A stretch of DNA of 64,000 nucleotides. Origin: Capillidium heterosporum. Lineage: Eukaryota; Entomophthoromycota; Entomophthoromycetes; Entomophthorales; Capillidiaceae. Shown in pieces: positions 11,086 to 22,751 of the stretch; position 1 is the stretch's first letter; each line of letters opens with the position of its first letter. The stretch is taken from positions 2,542,001 through 2,606,000 of the forward strand of contig WBMQ01000002.1 of assembly GCA_016630905.1 (NCBI GenBank), in the 5' to 3' direction. The notes under the pieces were generated by a model that saw nothing but the letters and a program-made list of their open reading frames with translations, did no database searches and had not been told where the DNA came from. A program made the translations under genes and the position numbers.

Positions 11086-12124
11086 ATGTTGCAGAACTTC
11101 TTTTTAGTCCTATTTATAAGCTTTCCTTTTTACACCGAATGTTTACTATAATGCTTTATTGTTCAGAAGTTAAAGTATAGTAATGTTGAGGAAAGAGAGC
11201 TGATGATGGAGGCTATGTTAGAGCTGGACTGCGATACTATATACTTTTATATTGGTAAACTATACATGTTCATAGTTTTCCAAGGTTATAAATATGTTTT
11301 TTGATGTATTTATTAAATTAAAGATATAGCCATATAGTATTTGGTAGGATATAGGAATTAAATCAGCAATACTATTTAGTTTATTTTATTGAAGGATAGC
11401 AGATTGTCTTTCTTTTGCTTTTCTAGTGATAGTAAATGAGTAATGAATATATATATGCCACAAATTATATTAGGTTCATCCTTTTTTTGTAATAATCTTG
11501 AGTATATATATTGTGAAAATATACTTTAGATTTTGAATAGTAGCCTTCAACTTGGTTTAATTGTAGAGTTTTGATATAAGTAAATCAAGGCTAAGTATAC
11601 TATCCTTTGAAGCTATAAAAATATTTGTATAATAGGGCGTACATCTACCTAGAATTCGCAAGCTAGAGAAATATAGGAGGGCTATACCTATAAAAAGTTT
11701 GAAACAAATGAGTATAAAGCAAAACTGAAATCCTTGAAACTGATCTACGCTGAAGCATAGCAGAAAATATGGCTTACTTTTCCGTTTGAAATTAATGAAA
11801 TAGTATAGTGCCTTTTTTATAGGCTCCAATATAAAATTCTACATACTCCGTTCACCTGAATTTGAACATCCTGATATAAAAATAACTAACTACAGGCATA
11901 ACACATTTCAACATTATAAAGTTCTAAAACTTTCATCACAAAATCTATTCCAAAGCGCATATAAAAAGCTCACCCTATATTTAAATTAAAAGCAGATCTC
12001 ACATATAAAATCAGGCCTATCCCATTTTTCCCTTTCAAATGAATTGAAATCCTTTTGAACCAAGTCTATTTACAATACTTACGAAAATCTATTGACGACA
12101 TCAACTCAAGATTCCAACCATAAA
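11086..12124. other. Intergenic, upstream of the Kelch gene
   Basis: No gene recognised. A TATAAAA at about 12004-12010 could serve the Kelch gene, about 115 bp before its start. A reverse 90-codon open stretch at 11557-11829 looks like chance. Confidence 0.4.
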
Positions 12125-13518
12125 ATGAAGCTCCTCCTTTTAAACACCCTATTCTCTTTAATACGTAGTTACGATCTACCTTCAATTTACGGCGGAAGTT
12201 GCCAAACCTTTAGGAACTCTGTCTACTACATGGGTGGAGTACTAGACAAGCAAAGCCAAACCATCAATCATAACATCTACAAACTGGAGACTGACTCAAT
12301 CAAGCTGAACTCCAACTCGATAGCACCTTGGAAGGTAGTCATGCGCGATACAATTGGTTCAGCATTCGCTAACTTGATAGCAACGGACCAAAACCTCATC
12401 TACTACGGGGGTAGAGGGGTATTCATAAATGAATCCATGTACTCCTATGACCCAACCAAGAACGAAGTATTGTTGGATCGAATCGGTTCCGAGTTCCCTG
12501 GTACTACTTTGAACGTCAATTCCAGCTTGAAATCCTTACCTACCGATCCAGTCGACTACTATTCAACCATGGTTAATATCAACAAGGCAGGTGATGGTAA
12601 GCAGGATAAGTTTTTACTGTTCGGCGGTATACTATCAACCAACGACCTCACCAAACCACATTACGGAGCAGGCAAGGTAAGCATCTACAACTCAAGATTA
12701 GACAGTTGGAACTTGCATCACCTAAATTCGAGCCAAGGGCTGAACGTCTATGACCACGCTTCCGTCTATTACAATGGCAAGATGTACGTCCTAGGAGGCA
12801 AGTTGTACAACGGGGCCCTGCTGCCTTTAGATTTGATATTCGTCTATGATGTCAATGGTGACGATTGGTCAGTAAAGCATACTTTGGGTAAAGCACCCAG
12901 TTCCCGGATTGGCCATACCGCTATAGTTGTCAACAATCAGATTGTAGTTACCGGTGGTTCAGATGATGACGACTTGAAGAATCTGTCCAAAGGTATATTC
13001 GTCTTGGATTTGAAATCGTTCACCTGGATCGAATTGGATATCCCCAAATTTAAAGACGTCGGCTATAGACCCTGTTTGGCCAAAGTGGGTAAGAATTTGG
13101 AAGAAGGTGATGGCGTCTTAATATATTCTTTTGGTTATAACGATGGGTTCGTGCCTATGACTCAGATGCTGCATATCAAAAATTTGAAGCTGCTGTCAGA
13201 ATATAACTTCAATGATAACATCACCTTCGATGGTTCCAGTGGCTGGGTTAAAATACTGATTCCTATTGTCATCGTTTTAGTTATCATAGCTATTTTGGCT
13301 ATAGTGTTTAGAGTCATTACGTCAGACGAAGGGACAGAAACAGAGGCAAATCAAGCAGCAGCGGTACTGGTAATGGATTCGACGATAACGAGTTACTTGA
13401 GCCTAAAGATTTCAAGTTGAATGAGATCGAAAGGATTACTTACAAATTTGATGATACCGTTGAATTTATGGAAGAGAATCCAGTAGTTACAAATAGGAAA
13501 ACCGATTTTATTAAGTGA
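12125..13518 (+). CDS. Kelch-repeat membrane protein with one frame break near its 3' end
   Basis: The ATG at 12125 is followed by a signal peptide (MKLLLLNTLFSLIRS). The outer part repeats the Kelch blade pattern: YYMGGV, LIYYGGRG, FLLFGGIL, MYVLGGKL, VVTGGS and VLIYSFGY, each near a Trp or Tyr, consistent with a beta-propeller. A single TM helix (KILIPIVIVLVIIAILAIVF) follows at about 378-397. Just after the TM, at about 13315-13330, the frame must change: the first frame ends at 13420, while another frame continues with a basic then acidic cytosolic tail (RRRDRNRGKSSSS, then FDDNELLEPKDF) to a TGA at 13516-13518. No intron of normal size explains this, so it is a single-base indel in the gene or in the assembly. 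The role is inferred as a cell-surface Kelch protein; no partner is evident. Confidence 0.8.
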
Positions 13519-14085
13519 GCCAATAAATCTATATTTTCAGTTTATACTACTTCTGTATATACCTTTTACTGCTACTATTACTACTGTTGTACATATCTTA
13601 TACATCTTGCAGGACCTCTGCTCATTATTTATTTTTAGCTCTTGGAATTGGAGTTTGGTTTAAAGTGGATTCTTTAGTAATTGAAGTTAAAGCCCAAGTT
13701 ATTCTCATTTAGCAATTAATTTGGTTAGAAATTAGCAGTAACCAGCAAATGAAGCTCAAAAACTATTGATATGAAAAGTGCCTATTGGATGAAATAGTGG
13801 AACACCTCGGAATATGGCAGCTGCTTTTATACGACAAAAAGCTATTTTCGAGGTCACCAGCTCAAATTTATCCTAATCTAAGACTTAAAGTTAATTAGCT
13901 GTAGGACTAAAAGTACCCAATCACATCTAGTAAAATCACCAAACCAACCCTCCACACCCCTTCATCCATCAAGTATCTGTACTTAGCTTTCCGAAGAATT
14001 GGGTTTTGGAGGTTGGTGGATAAGATAGGGATCACGTTCCAAAGTTGGGCTGGGTACTGAAGAAATTTGAGCTGAATGAACCAGC
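13519..14085. other. Intergenic between Kelch and oxidase genes
   Basis: No gene recognised. The right part is the promoter region of the amino-acid oxidase. Confidence 0.45.
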
Positions 14086-14092
14086 TATAAAA
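14086..14092 (+). promoter_or_regulatory. TATA box of the L-amino-acid oxidase gene
   Basis: TATAAAA lies 45 bp before the start codon, close enough to act as the core promoter with a short 5' leader. Confidence 0.5.
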
Positions 14093-14136
14093 CATCCTTT
14101 TGGCTAAATTCACTTTCTTCTCACACTTTAAGTCGA

Positions 14137-15831
14137 ATGAAATACTTTATCGTCCCTTCCGTTTTAGCGGGGTTGGTCTTGAGCCAGAACACCGGATATC
14201 CTAATGGGTACCCAGTCCGTCCTCCCCCCTGCAAGCCCTGTGTCGCCAACCAGATCGAGATTTCCAAGTTCGAAGCCAACCAAGTCAAAGTAGATTCCCT
14301 TGTTAACATCAAGATTCGCTACACCACCTACGATGATTCGGTAACCGACTTGAAGTTCACCTACGGAGTCTGTAACCACCACACTGATGATAAATTCGTC
14401 GGGTTCGCTGAGGTTGGAACCACCAAACCCACCAAATTTACTTGGGCAACCCCTTCCAAGGATGCCAAGCTGACCGGTGCCAAATTCTGCATCAAGGCCT
14501 GGCAGGGAACTTGCTTGCTTGGCCAAGGTCAGGCATTTTCCTTCATCCCATCAAATTTCAATCTCAAAGATGAAAACAACCTGTGGAGGTACAATGCTGT
14601 CAAGGACTTTAAACTGACGGGATCGTTTGTAGCAAACCAAACCCCCAAGTCGATTGGAATCGTCGGTGCCGGTATGTCGGGTATGTTCAGCGCCCTACTA
14701 CTCGATTCAACCAAGCTTAACTACAAGGTCGAACTAATCGAATCCAACAAGGAGCGCGTAGGCGGCAAGATCTGGACTCACCGCTTCCCAGGAGGAGGCC
14801 GATACGACTACCACGAACTGGGTGCCATGCGCTTCTACACCAATCTCACCTACCCCGACGGCATCCGTGAGGACCCTGCCTGCAAGACTGTGTTCAAGCT
14901 TATCGACTACCTCAATGCCAATGCTCTCCGCCAAGCCGACAGGATCAAGCTCATCCCTTACGTCTTCGGTAGGACGCAGATCGAAGTCTTCAAGCATTAC
15001 CACGACTGGAGGCAGGTCGAAGACGGTATGGACCGATTCCCCCATCTTTTACGAAAAGTCCTAGCCCAGCGCAAAGTGCCCATCAAATATGGCAAGGTCT
15101 ATGGCCTCAACTACACTGACAAAGTCAGCTTAAAGTACAAAGAGAGAATCAGATTGTTTGAACCTTACCAGGAAGCTAGCTACGACTACTCTATCGTCTC
15201 AGTACCTTTGACTGTTCTAAGATTCTGGAAGCTGCCCACCTTGCCTAGAGGACTTACCACTGTCATCCAGAAGCAGTTCCACGCTCCTGCCTGCAAAGTC
15301 CTGCTCAAGTTCCACACCAAGTTCTGGGACTCCAAGCAGTACATCGGCCAGGACTATGCCGACTTCGACAGTTTCACCGCCACTACCATCTACCCCAGCC
15401 ACGGCGACTCCAAAGTCATCGTCGTGAGCTACGCCTTCTTGGATAAGACTGAGTTCCACGGAGCTGCTACCGACGAAGAGATGGAGATGATGTCAGTAGA
15501 GTATTTGGCCAGTATCCACGGTGACATCGTAAGGAAGAGTTACCGTAAGGGAAATATGAAGAGGTTATGCTGGCAGTTAGAACCCCATGCTTTAGGTGCT
15601 CTAAGCCACTACGAAGCTTTGGATGATAAAGTTAAGGACCTTACCAATTTCAACAGCATTGAGGCTAATACCGTGTTCACTAACGAGAGTACCGACCACA
15701 ACGTAGGATGGATTCATGGCGCTCTGTTCGCTGCTTTGAGGGGTGTATTGCAACTCTTGGTCAAGGATGGCCATGTCGACGAAGCTAGGAAATTGAGCGA
15801 GATGTGGGGCGGCGAAATCTACAATATCTAA
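14137..15831 (+). CDS. Secreted flavin-dependent L-amino-acid oxidase-like enzyme
   Basis: 564 aa, single exon, ATG start. Residues 1-16 form a signal peptide (MKYFIVPSVLAGLVLS). Residues about 35-140 are an extra N-terminal domain with several Cys (CKPC, FCIKAWQGTC), of a type I do not recognise. The FAD-binding fold starts at 172 with GIVGAGMSGM (GxGxxG at 177-182), the ribose-binding Glu202 and RVGGK (207-211). ELGAMRF (227-233) matches the conserved LGxMR of L-amino-acid and monoamine oxidases, and the C-terminal NVGWIHGALFAALRG (about 521-535) matches the second FAD-contact motif. Such enzymes oxidise L-amino acids to keto acids, ammonia and H2O2 outside the cell, for nitrogen supply or toxicity. 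The gene is visibly more GC-rich at third positions than its surroundings, as expected for a highly expressed gene. Confidence 0.88.
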   Translation: MKYFIVPSVLAGLVLSQNTGYPNGYPVRPPPCKPCVANQIEISKFEANQVKVDSLVNIKIRYTTYDDSVTDLKFTYGVCNHHTDDKFVGFAEVGTTKPTKFTWATPSKDAKLTGAKFCIKAWQGTCLLGQGQAFSFIPSNFNLKDENNLWRYNAVKDFKLTGSFVANQTPKSIGIVGAGMSGMFSALLLDSTKLNYKVELIESNKERVGGKIWTHRFPGGGRYDYHELGAMRFYTNLTYPDGIREDPACKTVFKLIDYLNANALRQADRIKLIPYVFGRTQIEVFKHYHDWRQVEDGMDRFPHLLRKVLAQRKVPIKYGKVYGLNYTDKVSLKYKERIRLFEPYQEASYDYSIVSVPLTVLRFWKLPTLPRGLTTVIQKQFHAPACKVLLKFHTKFWDSKQYIGQDYADFDSFTATTIYPSHGDSKVIVVSYAFLDKTEFHGAATDEEMEMMSVEYLASIHGDIVRKSYRKGNMKRLCWQLEPHALGALSHYEALDDKVKDLTNFNSIEANTVFTNESTDHNVGWIHGALFAALRGVLQLLVKDGHVDEARKLSEMWGGEIYNI

Positions 15832-16244
15832 CTAATAAATTCGTTTTTTAGAATATCTTTTTAAATATAATAGTGAATAGCTTACATTTTATACAAAAGC
15901 TATATACTATTTTTTATATTTTATAGATTGGTATTTACTGATCTTTATGTCAAGGTAGTTTAGTGACTCAACATTGCAAGCTAATTTTATTTTAACTTGG
16001 ATATAAATCCAATAGGATATGGTTAAATAAAAATCGATAGATGTGATTCCCTAATCCATTTCTAACAAATAGAATTCTTGATACCTAAAGCTTATAGAAA
16101 ATCAAAGAAGCCAAAGCAGATTTCGAGATCAATTACCAACAAAGTTCTATTTTACTCAGAAGTCTATACAATCTTTCTGACAACTATTTATAGAGAAATA
16201 GACAAGCTACAGCTAAGAACTACAGGATATTCGGCTTATAGATA
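15832..16244. other. Intergenic, upstream of channel 1
   Basis: AT-rich, no gene. It holds the oxidase 3' flank and the channel 1 promoter region. Confidence 0.5.
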
Positions 16245-18843
16245 ATGGTGGAAAAGATACCACTCGATAACTCTCTTAATGCATTCGCAACCACTTTAGC
16301 TATCAATTTTGTTATCGGTCTTGCCATATTTGTTACATTTAGTTTATTAAGATCTAGAGAGAAGGACATTTACTTGCCGAAAACCTACATGGTTTCGGAA
16401 GGGTAAAATTAAAACTATATTTTATATTTATTTTTTTAGAAAACGTCCATTGAAACCTCCTGAAGACTTATTCGGATGGGTCTTAACTACCATTCGTATA
16501 CCAGACAAAGCTTTACTCAAGGTGGCCGGGTTAGATGCGTTTATGTTCATAAGGTTTTTAAAGCAGAGCTTTCTTCTATTCTTATGTTTCAGCGTACTAA
16601 CTCTAATTGTCTTAATACCATTGAATGTGCTGGGTGGTAAGAAGCAGGGCTTAGATGCTTTGACTATGGGTAATATCGAAGAGGAAAAACTTGATTGGAT
16701 CTGGGCACATATCGTCTTTATGGTGTTGCTGACTGGTATAGTTGTCACTTCTCTATACAAATCAGTTATCGAATATGCTGAACTGAAGCAAGACTGTCTA
16801 CTCGACCCCGAACATAGCACTACGGCACGGGCCCGAACTCTGCTTATCGCTTCGATTCCAAACAGCTTGAACCACACCGAGACGCTTAAGGAGCTGTTCG
16901 ATATATTCCCAGGCGGCGTCAAGTATGTCTCCGTCAACGTCAATGTCGGAAACCTCTCCGACCTGGTTCAAAAGCGTGACGATTTACACTACAAGCTAGA
17001 GCAGGCTTTAACCAACTTTATCGTTAGCAACGTCAAGGTGTACAACAAACAGGGTGGTAGCCAGCCATTCGATCCATCCAACCCGCTGTCAGCCAGACCC
17101 ACCCACCGCTTAGGATTCTTTGGAGAGAGGGTCGACTCGATAGACTACTATCACCGCCAAATCCTCGAGCTGAATGCAAAGATAATGGGCATACGGGAGC
17201 GCCGTGATAACATGGAGACCCAAGAATCAGCGTTTATCCTTTTCAACACCCAGATCGGAGCCCACATAGCTGCACAGACATTGATTAGCAACCACGCCCT
17301 ACACATGACTCCACGCTATACAGAGACCGATCCCGACGAGGTTATATGGAGCAACCTGAACTTCTCACCCACCGAGCTAATGGTGCGCGGCTTTATCGGC
17401 ACCACCATTGCCACCGCAATGGCCATCCTGTGGTTCGTACCGGTTGCCTTTGTATCTTCGATATCCAAAATCGAGAAGCTGGTGGCCTTCTTCAATGAAA
17501 AAGGCTTCCCCGACGTGGGTAAAGCTTTGAGCGACTTTTTGAAATGGAGCCCCTTCCTGACCTCGCTGATCCAAGGTATGCTGCCAGTTGTCCTACTGTC
17601 GATCCTAACCTCCCTCGTACCTGTCATCTTCACCCTCCTTTCCAAGTTCCAAGGCTACCCGAGACTTGGTGATGTCCAGCTATCGGTCATGTCCAAGTAC
17701 TTTTGGTTCTTGATATTCACAGTGCTGTTGGCGTCTACATTGGGCTCTTCAATTACCGATCTTATGGGCCAACTAGAAAAGATAAAAGATGACTTTAAAT
17801 ATCTCTTCATAACTATCGGCTCCACACTCCCTACTGCCTCGTCCATCTTCATCAATCTTGTACTGCTGAAGTCACTTATGGGCTCGTCACAGGAGATTTT
17901 ACAGGCCACCAATCTAGTGAAGCGTCGGCTGATGGTATGGTTATTCACCACTAGCCCCAGGAAGAAATTAGATTTTGTTACCATGCCTGAAATCCAATGG
18001 GGGATCCTTTGGCCTCAACAAACTTTTGTTTTCGCAATCGGTACGGTTTACGCTATAATTGCACCCTTCTCTAATATTTTCATCGCACTGTACTTTTTAC
18101 TATTTTACATCGTATACCGATACCAGATGCTTTACGTCTACCAAACTGAGAAAAACCAGCTTACTGGAATGTTCTTCATACAGGCAGTCTCTCAGGTATT
18201 CGTTGGGATCTACCTGTCTCATATCACTTTTATTGGTATTATGTTGACTCAAAAAGCCTATTGCAAGCTAGTAGTTTCTCTAGTTACGTTTATTGCGACT
18301 ATAATCTCCCATAGCATATTAGCTGGAAAGTACGAAAAACTGGTCCTTTACCTCCCAATCCACAAAGTAGTCAAAGACATGATCTCCCACCAAGGTGATG
18401 AAAGCCCCTATATCAAAGTCAATTCGCTGAACTCAACACAGGCCGAGTTTATCTCTACGATTCAGTCATCCTCAAACAATCTACTAGATTACGAACTATC
18501 GACAACTAAAGAGTTTACCCAGATCTACGACCCTGAATCTTGTGAGATGGTGGATGTACCTGCCCAACTTCTCAACAACCGCTCCCTAGATTATATGTTC
18601 TCCAACCCGATGTTGGTGAACCCACAGCCCAAGATCTGGGTTCCTCGCGACAGCTTAGGTATCTATGACCAAGAAGTTGAAGGACTTAACGATATCACGC
18701 GCCTGTACAGCCAGAATTCTGGTCGAGTTGAGTACGGTACCTTCAGTAGAGTGCGATTGGCTTCCATCACCGACAATGGGGCTATCGTTAATGCTCAAGG
18801 TAAGATCAAATTGTCCAAATTTAGTATGCCCGAAATTTCTTAA
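16245..18843 (+). CDS. CSC1/OSCA/TMEM63-type stress-gated cation channel, copy 1 (intact)
   Basis: Two exons: 16245-16402 and 16440-18843, with a 37-nt GT-AG intron; 853 aa. The N-terminal exon carries TM1 (FATTLAINFVIGLAIFVTFSLL) and YLPKTYMVSEG. The second exon starts KRPLKPPEDLFGW, followed by TM2-TM3, a cytosolic PHM7-type domain (from LDPEHSTTARARTLLI to SAFILFNTQIGAHIAAQ) and the RSN1_7TM/DUF221 channel core, with LSVMSKYFWFLIFTVLLAST and FSNIFIALYFLLFYIVYRYQ as its best-known blocks. The soluble tail ends in KIKLSKFSMPEIS. The family forms Ca2+-permeable channels opened by osmotic or mechanical stress; the plasma membrane or internal membranes are both possible. A central tract of about 1.27 kb is almost identical to channel 3 on the other strand. 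Confidence 0.93.
16700..17969 (+). repeat. Near-identical tract shared with channel 3 (inverted)
   Basis: By eye, this 1270-nt stretch matches the reverse complement of 31063-32334 (1272 nt), apart from one substitution and two single-base insertions in the other copy. Identity falls abruptly on both sides to that of ordinary paralogues, which is the signature of gene conversion. Confidence 0.85.
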
Positions 18844-19899
18844 CTAGATGCCAATTTGATGATAGCGTCTTTATATATATAAACTAATATTCTAATAAAT
18901 TTCTGATTGTGGTTGATATATAGCTCTCAAATGATATTTTGGACATTTCTTTATAAACTGAGATGTACTTCATTTCCGACATTGTTGGTAGATATCTATA
19001 ATAAAACTCGAATTTTTGGATCCATCATCACTTACTATTTACATACACAATAAATGGAAATTTTGATATTGTTATGCCTCGTAAGATTAAAATGGAATGC
19101 AGTATACAGTGTTATGACATGCCAAAATTTGACCATAGAAGCATGTTTCTGTGAATGGTTTAGGGATTTTTATATAAGAATTGATTGTATGTGTACTTAG
19201 TTCTCGTGGTATGATTCGCTTTTATAGAATTTGAGATTAACGAAGATGGTTACCCAAATTCAAAATATTGCGAGTTAAAGAGGGCTTTTAATTTTCAACT
19301 CCAATAGTAGTATATTTAAAAATCCTTGAATTTTAAGTTGCGATATATAGAATATATTTCAAAATAGTTGCCAATTTCTAAATAAACAATCTGCCTTTCA
19401 ATTGAATATATCAAAATATATATCTGTTCTTAGGGTAGACCAACAAACTATGTTGGAATTCCTCTACTTATCAACTCCAAATAGCTTATTAGAACTAAAT
19501 TAAACTGAAATTTTAATTTGTTACAATTTTATTAATTAGACGCCATTTGCCAAACACTTATATCCCAAGCTTTTTAAATCTATAACCTAAAGTGTCAATA
19601 ACTTTATTCCAAATTAATGGAGTCGTCCATATAAAAGTAATTGAATCCAAGTATAAGTATTATGCACACCTATTCATATAATTTCGAACACAGTTCAAAC
19701 ATTTCTAAATAAATTCGTCAACATACTTATTGCGAATTAATGTTTTCATTTCCCCTCACAAATTTAGCGTGTTCATTAGACACAAGCCAGCTAGCTTTCC
19801 TATTCTGTAAACATGACGTTCATCACAGCTTTTAGGCTATTCTACGACAACAGCCATATGTTACGATTCAACAGCTCTCAAAGTGCATAAATTTTACTA
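18844..19899. other. Intergenic between channels 1 and 2
   Basis: About 1 kb, AT-rich, with no gene or clear repeat seen. Confidence 0.5.
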
Positions 19900-22438
19900 A
19901 TGGTGGACCAGATACCAACAACCGACAATTCCCTTGCTGCATTGGGATCAACTTTAGGAGTGAACGTAGCTAGTGGCTTGACAATATTTGTGGTGTTCAG
20001 TTTACTCCGTTCTAGGGAGAAAAATGTGTACTTACCCAAGACTTATATGGTTGCTGAAGGGTAAGTTTATCAGTCATCAATTTTCTCACTTCCTTAGGAA
20101 ACGACCACTAAAGCCTCCTAAGGGATTGTTTGGGTGGGTCGTAACCACAGTTCGTACATCTGACGAAACTTTACTCAAGGTGGCCGGACTGGATGCCTTC
20201 ATGTTTGTACGATTTTTGAAACTGAGTTTGGTTTTGTTTGCTAGCTTCACCGTACTTACTACATCCATCTTACTACCACTCAATATATTAGGTGAAAACA
20301 GTCAACAGGGCTTGAGCGCATTGACTATGGGTAACATCTCCAAGGGAAAGATTGACTGGACGTGGGCCCACATTTTCTTCATGGTAGTAGTTACCTGCAT
20401 TATCGTCACCTCCCTGTACAGGGCGGTTATTGAATACGCTGAACTTAAGCATGATTGCCTGCTCGACCCTGAGCATAGCGTTACAGCACGAGCAAGAACC
20501 CTACTTGTCTCCTCAATCCCAAAGCATTTAAACAACAAAGAGAAACTCAAGCAGATGTTCGATATATTTCCTGGAGGTGTAAAGTACGTTTCAGTCAATG
20601 TGAATGTTGATGACCTCCCTGACTTAGTTCAAAAGCGTGACGATCTACACTACAGTTTAGAAAAGGTATTGACCAAATTTATTGTCGATAACGTAAAGGC
20701 GTATAAGCGACGAGGTAGTAACCAACCTTTCGATATTTCGAATCCACTATCTGCCCGGCCTAGACATCGACTAGGATTAGTAGGGATTGAAGTCGATTCC
20801 ATTAACCATTACCACCGCCAGGTCCTAGAAATGAATGCAAGGATTATGGGTATACGTGGGCGCCATGATGATATGAAGATACAAGACTCGGCTTTCATCC
20901 TTTTTAATACGCAGATCGGAGCTCATGTCGCCGCTCAAACTATTATAAGTAATAGTGCTCTGCATATGACTTCACGCTACATCGTGACGAACCCCGAAGA
21001 GATTATCTGGAACAACTTGAGCTTTTCATCAATCCAATTAATCGCACGTAGTATAATCAGCACTGCCATAACGGTTGGTATGTGTGTTCTCTGGTTCGCA
21101 CCGGTGACAGCTGTATCTTCAGTATCCAAGTTGGACAAATTGACCGATCTCTTCAAAAACTCCCAGTTCTCGTATGTAGCTACTTCGTTGAAGAAACTGA
21201 TCGACTTCAATAATTTTCTGACGTCGTTGATCCAAGGTCTACTGCCGGCGTTTCTACTCTCCATACTGACGTCGCAACTACCAGCTATCTTCACCATGCT
21301 TTCAACATTTCAAGGGTACCCAAGGGAATGTGATGTCCAGCTATCGGTTATGTCAAAATACTTTCGATTTCTGATTTTCACAGTGCTGCTGGCCTCTACA
21401 TTTGGCTCAACGTTGACCGAACTTTTCACTAAATTGGAAACAGTACAAACTAATCCTGATGAGCTATTTGTAATCATAGAATCTACACTTTCTACCGCCT
21501 CTACCATTTTTATAAACTATGTGCTATTGAAATCGCTAATGGGATCATCTAAAGAGATCTTGCAGGCCACAAATTTGGTAAAGCATCGATTCAAAATGTG
21601 GTTACTGACGACAAGCCCTAGAAATAAACTGGATGTCATATCCATGCCCAATATCGATTGGGGGATGCTATGGCCCGAACACATCTTGGTATTTGCCATT
21701 GGTATTATATACGCCATAATATCACCTTTTTCCAACATCTTCATAACCTTGTACTTCTTGCTGTTCTATATCGTGTATAGATATCAAGTATTGTATGTAT
21801 ACCAGACCGAAAAAAATCGATCAACCGGGATCTTCTTCCTTAGAGCAGTATCTCAGATATTCATCAGTGTCTATTTACTGCAAATAACATTCATTGGCAT
21901 AATGCTAGCGCAACAAGAGTATTACAAACTAGCAGCATCCCTACTTACCTTAGCTTCGACCGCCATTTCCCATCACCTATTAATCAGTAAGTATGAAAAG
22001 CTGGTCTTGTACCTACCCATCAGTAAGGTTATACAAGATCATCCCAGGATGCAGGTAAGTTTGCACAACCCAACTCAAGCTGAAATTACTCCGATGGTTC
22101 AACCATCGTCAATAATACTACCAGACTTCGAATCGACTCACGCTTTCGATGTCCTAAGTGAATCTCCTGAGACTCATTCCATGGATGAGATATTCTCTCA
22201 CCCATCTCTAATCAACCCGCAGCCCGATCTGTGGGTTCCCAGTGATAGCCTAGGGATCTACGACCAGGAGGTTGAACGGCTCAACGATATTTCCCGCCAG
22301 TTTTGTATTGATTATTATCAGCATACAGGCTGTGAAAACAGCAGGTGTAGAATGATGAACATCACCGATAATGGTGCTATTGTTGACGATTACGGTGTCA
22401 TTCGATTGTCCAAGTTTACCATGCCTGAATGTACCTAA
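19900..22438 (+). CDS. CSC1/OSCA-type stress-gated cation channel, copy 2 (intact)
   Basis: Exons 19900-20060 and 20098-22438 with a 37-nt intron at the same position and phase as channel 1; 833 aa. The start ATG gives MVDQIPTTDNSLAALGSTLG, matching the N-terminus of the other two copies. The architecture is the same: first TM, KRPLKPPKGLFGW, cytosolic PHM7-type domain from LLDPEHSVTARARTLL, and the DUF221 core with LSVMSKYFRFLIFTVLLAST and YFLLFYIVYRYQVLYVYQTEKN. The tail NPQPDLWVPSDSLGIYDQEVE is shared by all copies and the C-terminus is VIRLSKFTMPECT. It is clearly diverged in DNA sequence from copies 1 and 3, so it escaped their homogenisation. It converges on receptor B, whose stop lies 313 bp away. 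Confidence 0.92.
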
Positions 22439-22751
22439 ATATCCTTTTTGACTTTCTGTTGACGTTTCTATATATGGCGTCATGACCTTAGTGGCATTCT
22501 ATATCTTATCTAATATATAAAATCAGCACCTAATTTATTAATTTAGGAAAATTACAAATCTAATGCACACATATCAAAATAGAAGCAGTGTATACGCTTA
22601 CCTTTAGTAAAATTTGTAAGATGCTATTACTAGAATAACAAAATATAATTATAAACGTTCTATACTACAATACTCTTTTTACAATCCATAAACATATAAC
22701 TCTTTAAAGTTAAAGCACATGAAATACGTATGAAAAAACCATATCAATTAT
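22439..22751. other. Short convergent 3' intergenic region
   Basis: Lies between channel 2 and receptor B, tail to tail. AT-rich, nothing else seen. Confidence 0.5.

Noticed and set aside
11557-11829. 90-codon reverse frame
   Set aside because: Composition like background and no recognisable family.
14164-15459. Several long reverse frames opposite the amino-acid oxidase
   Set aside because: They are shadows of a GC-rich, codon-biased forward gene.
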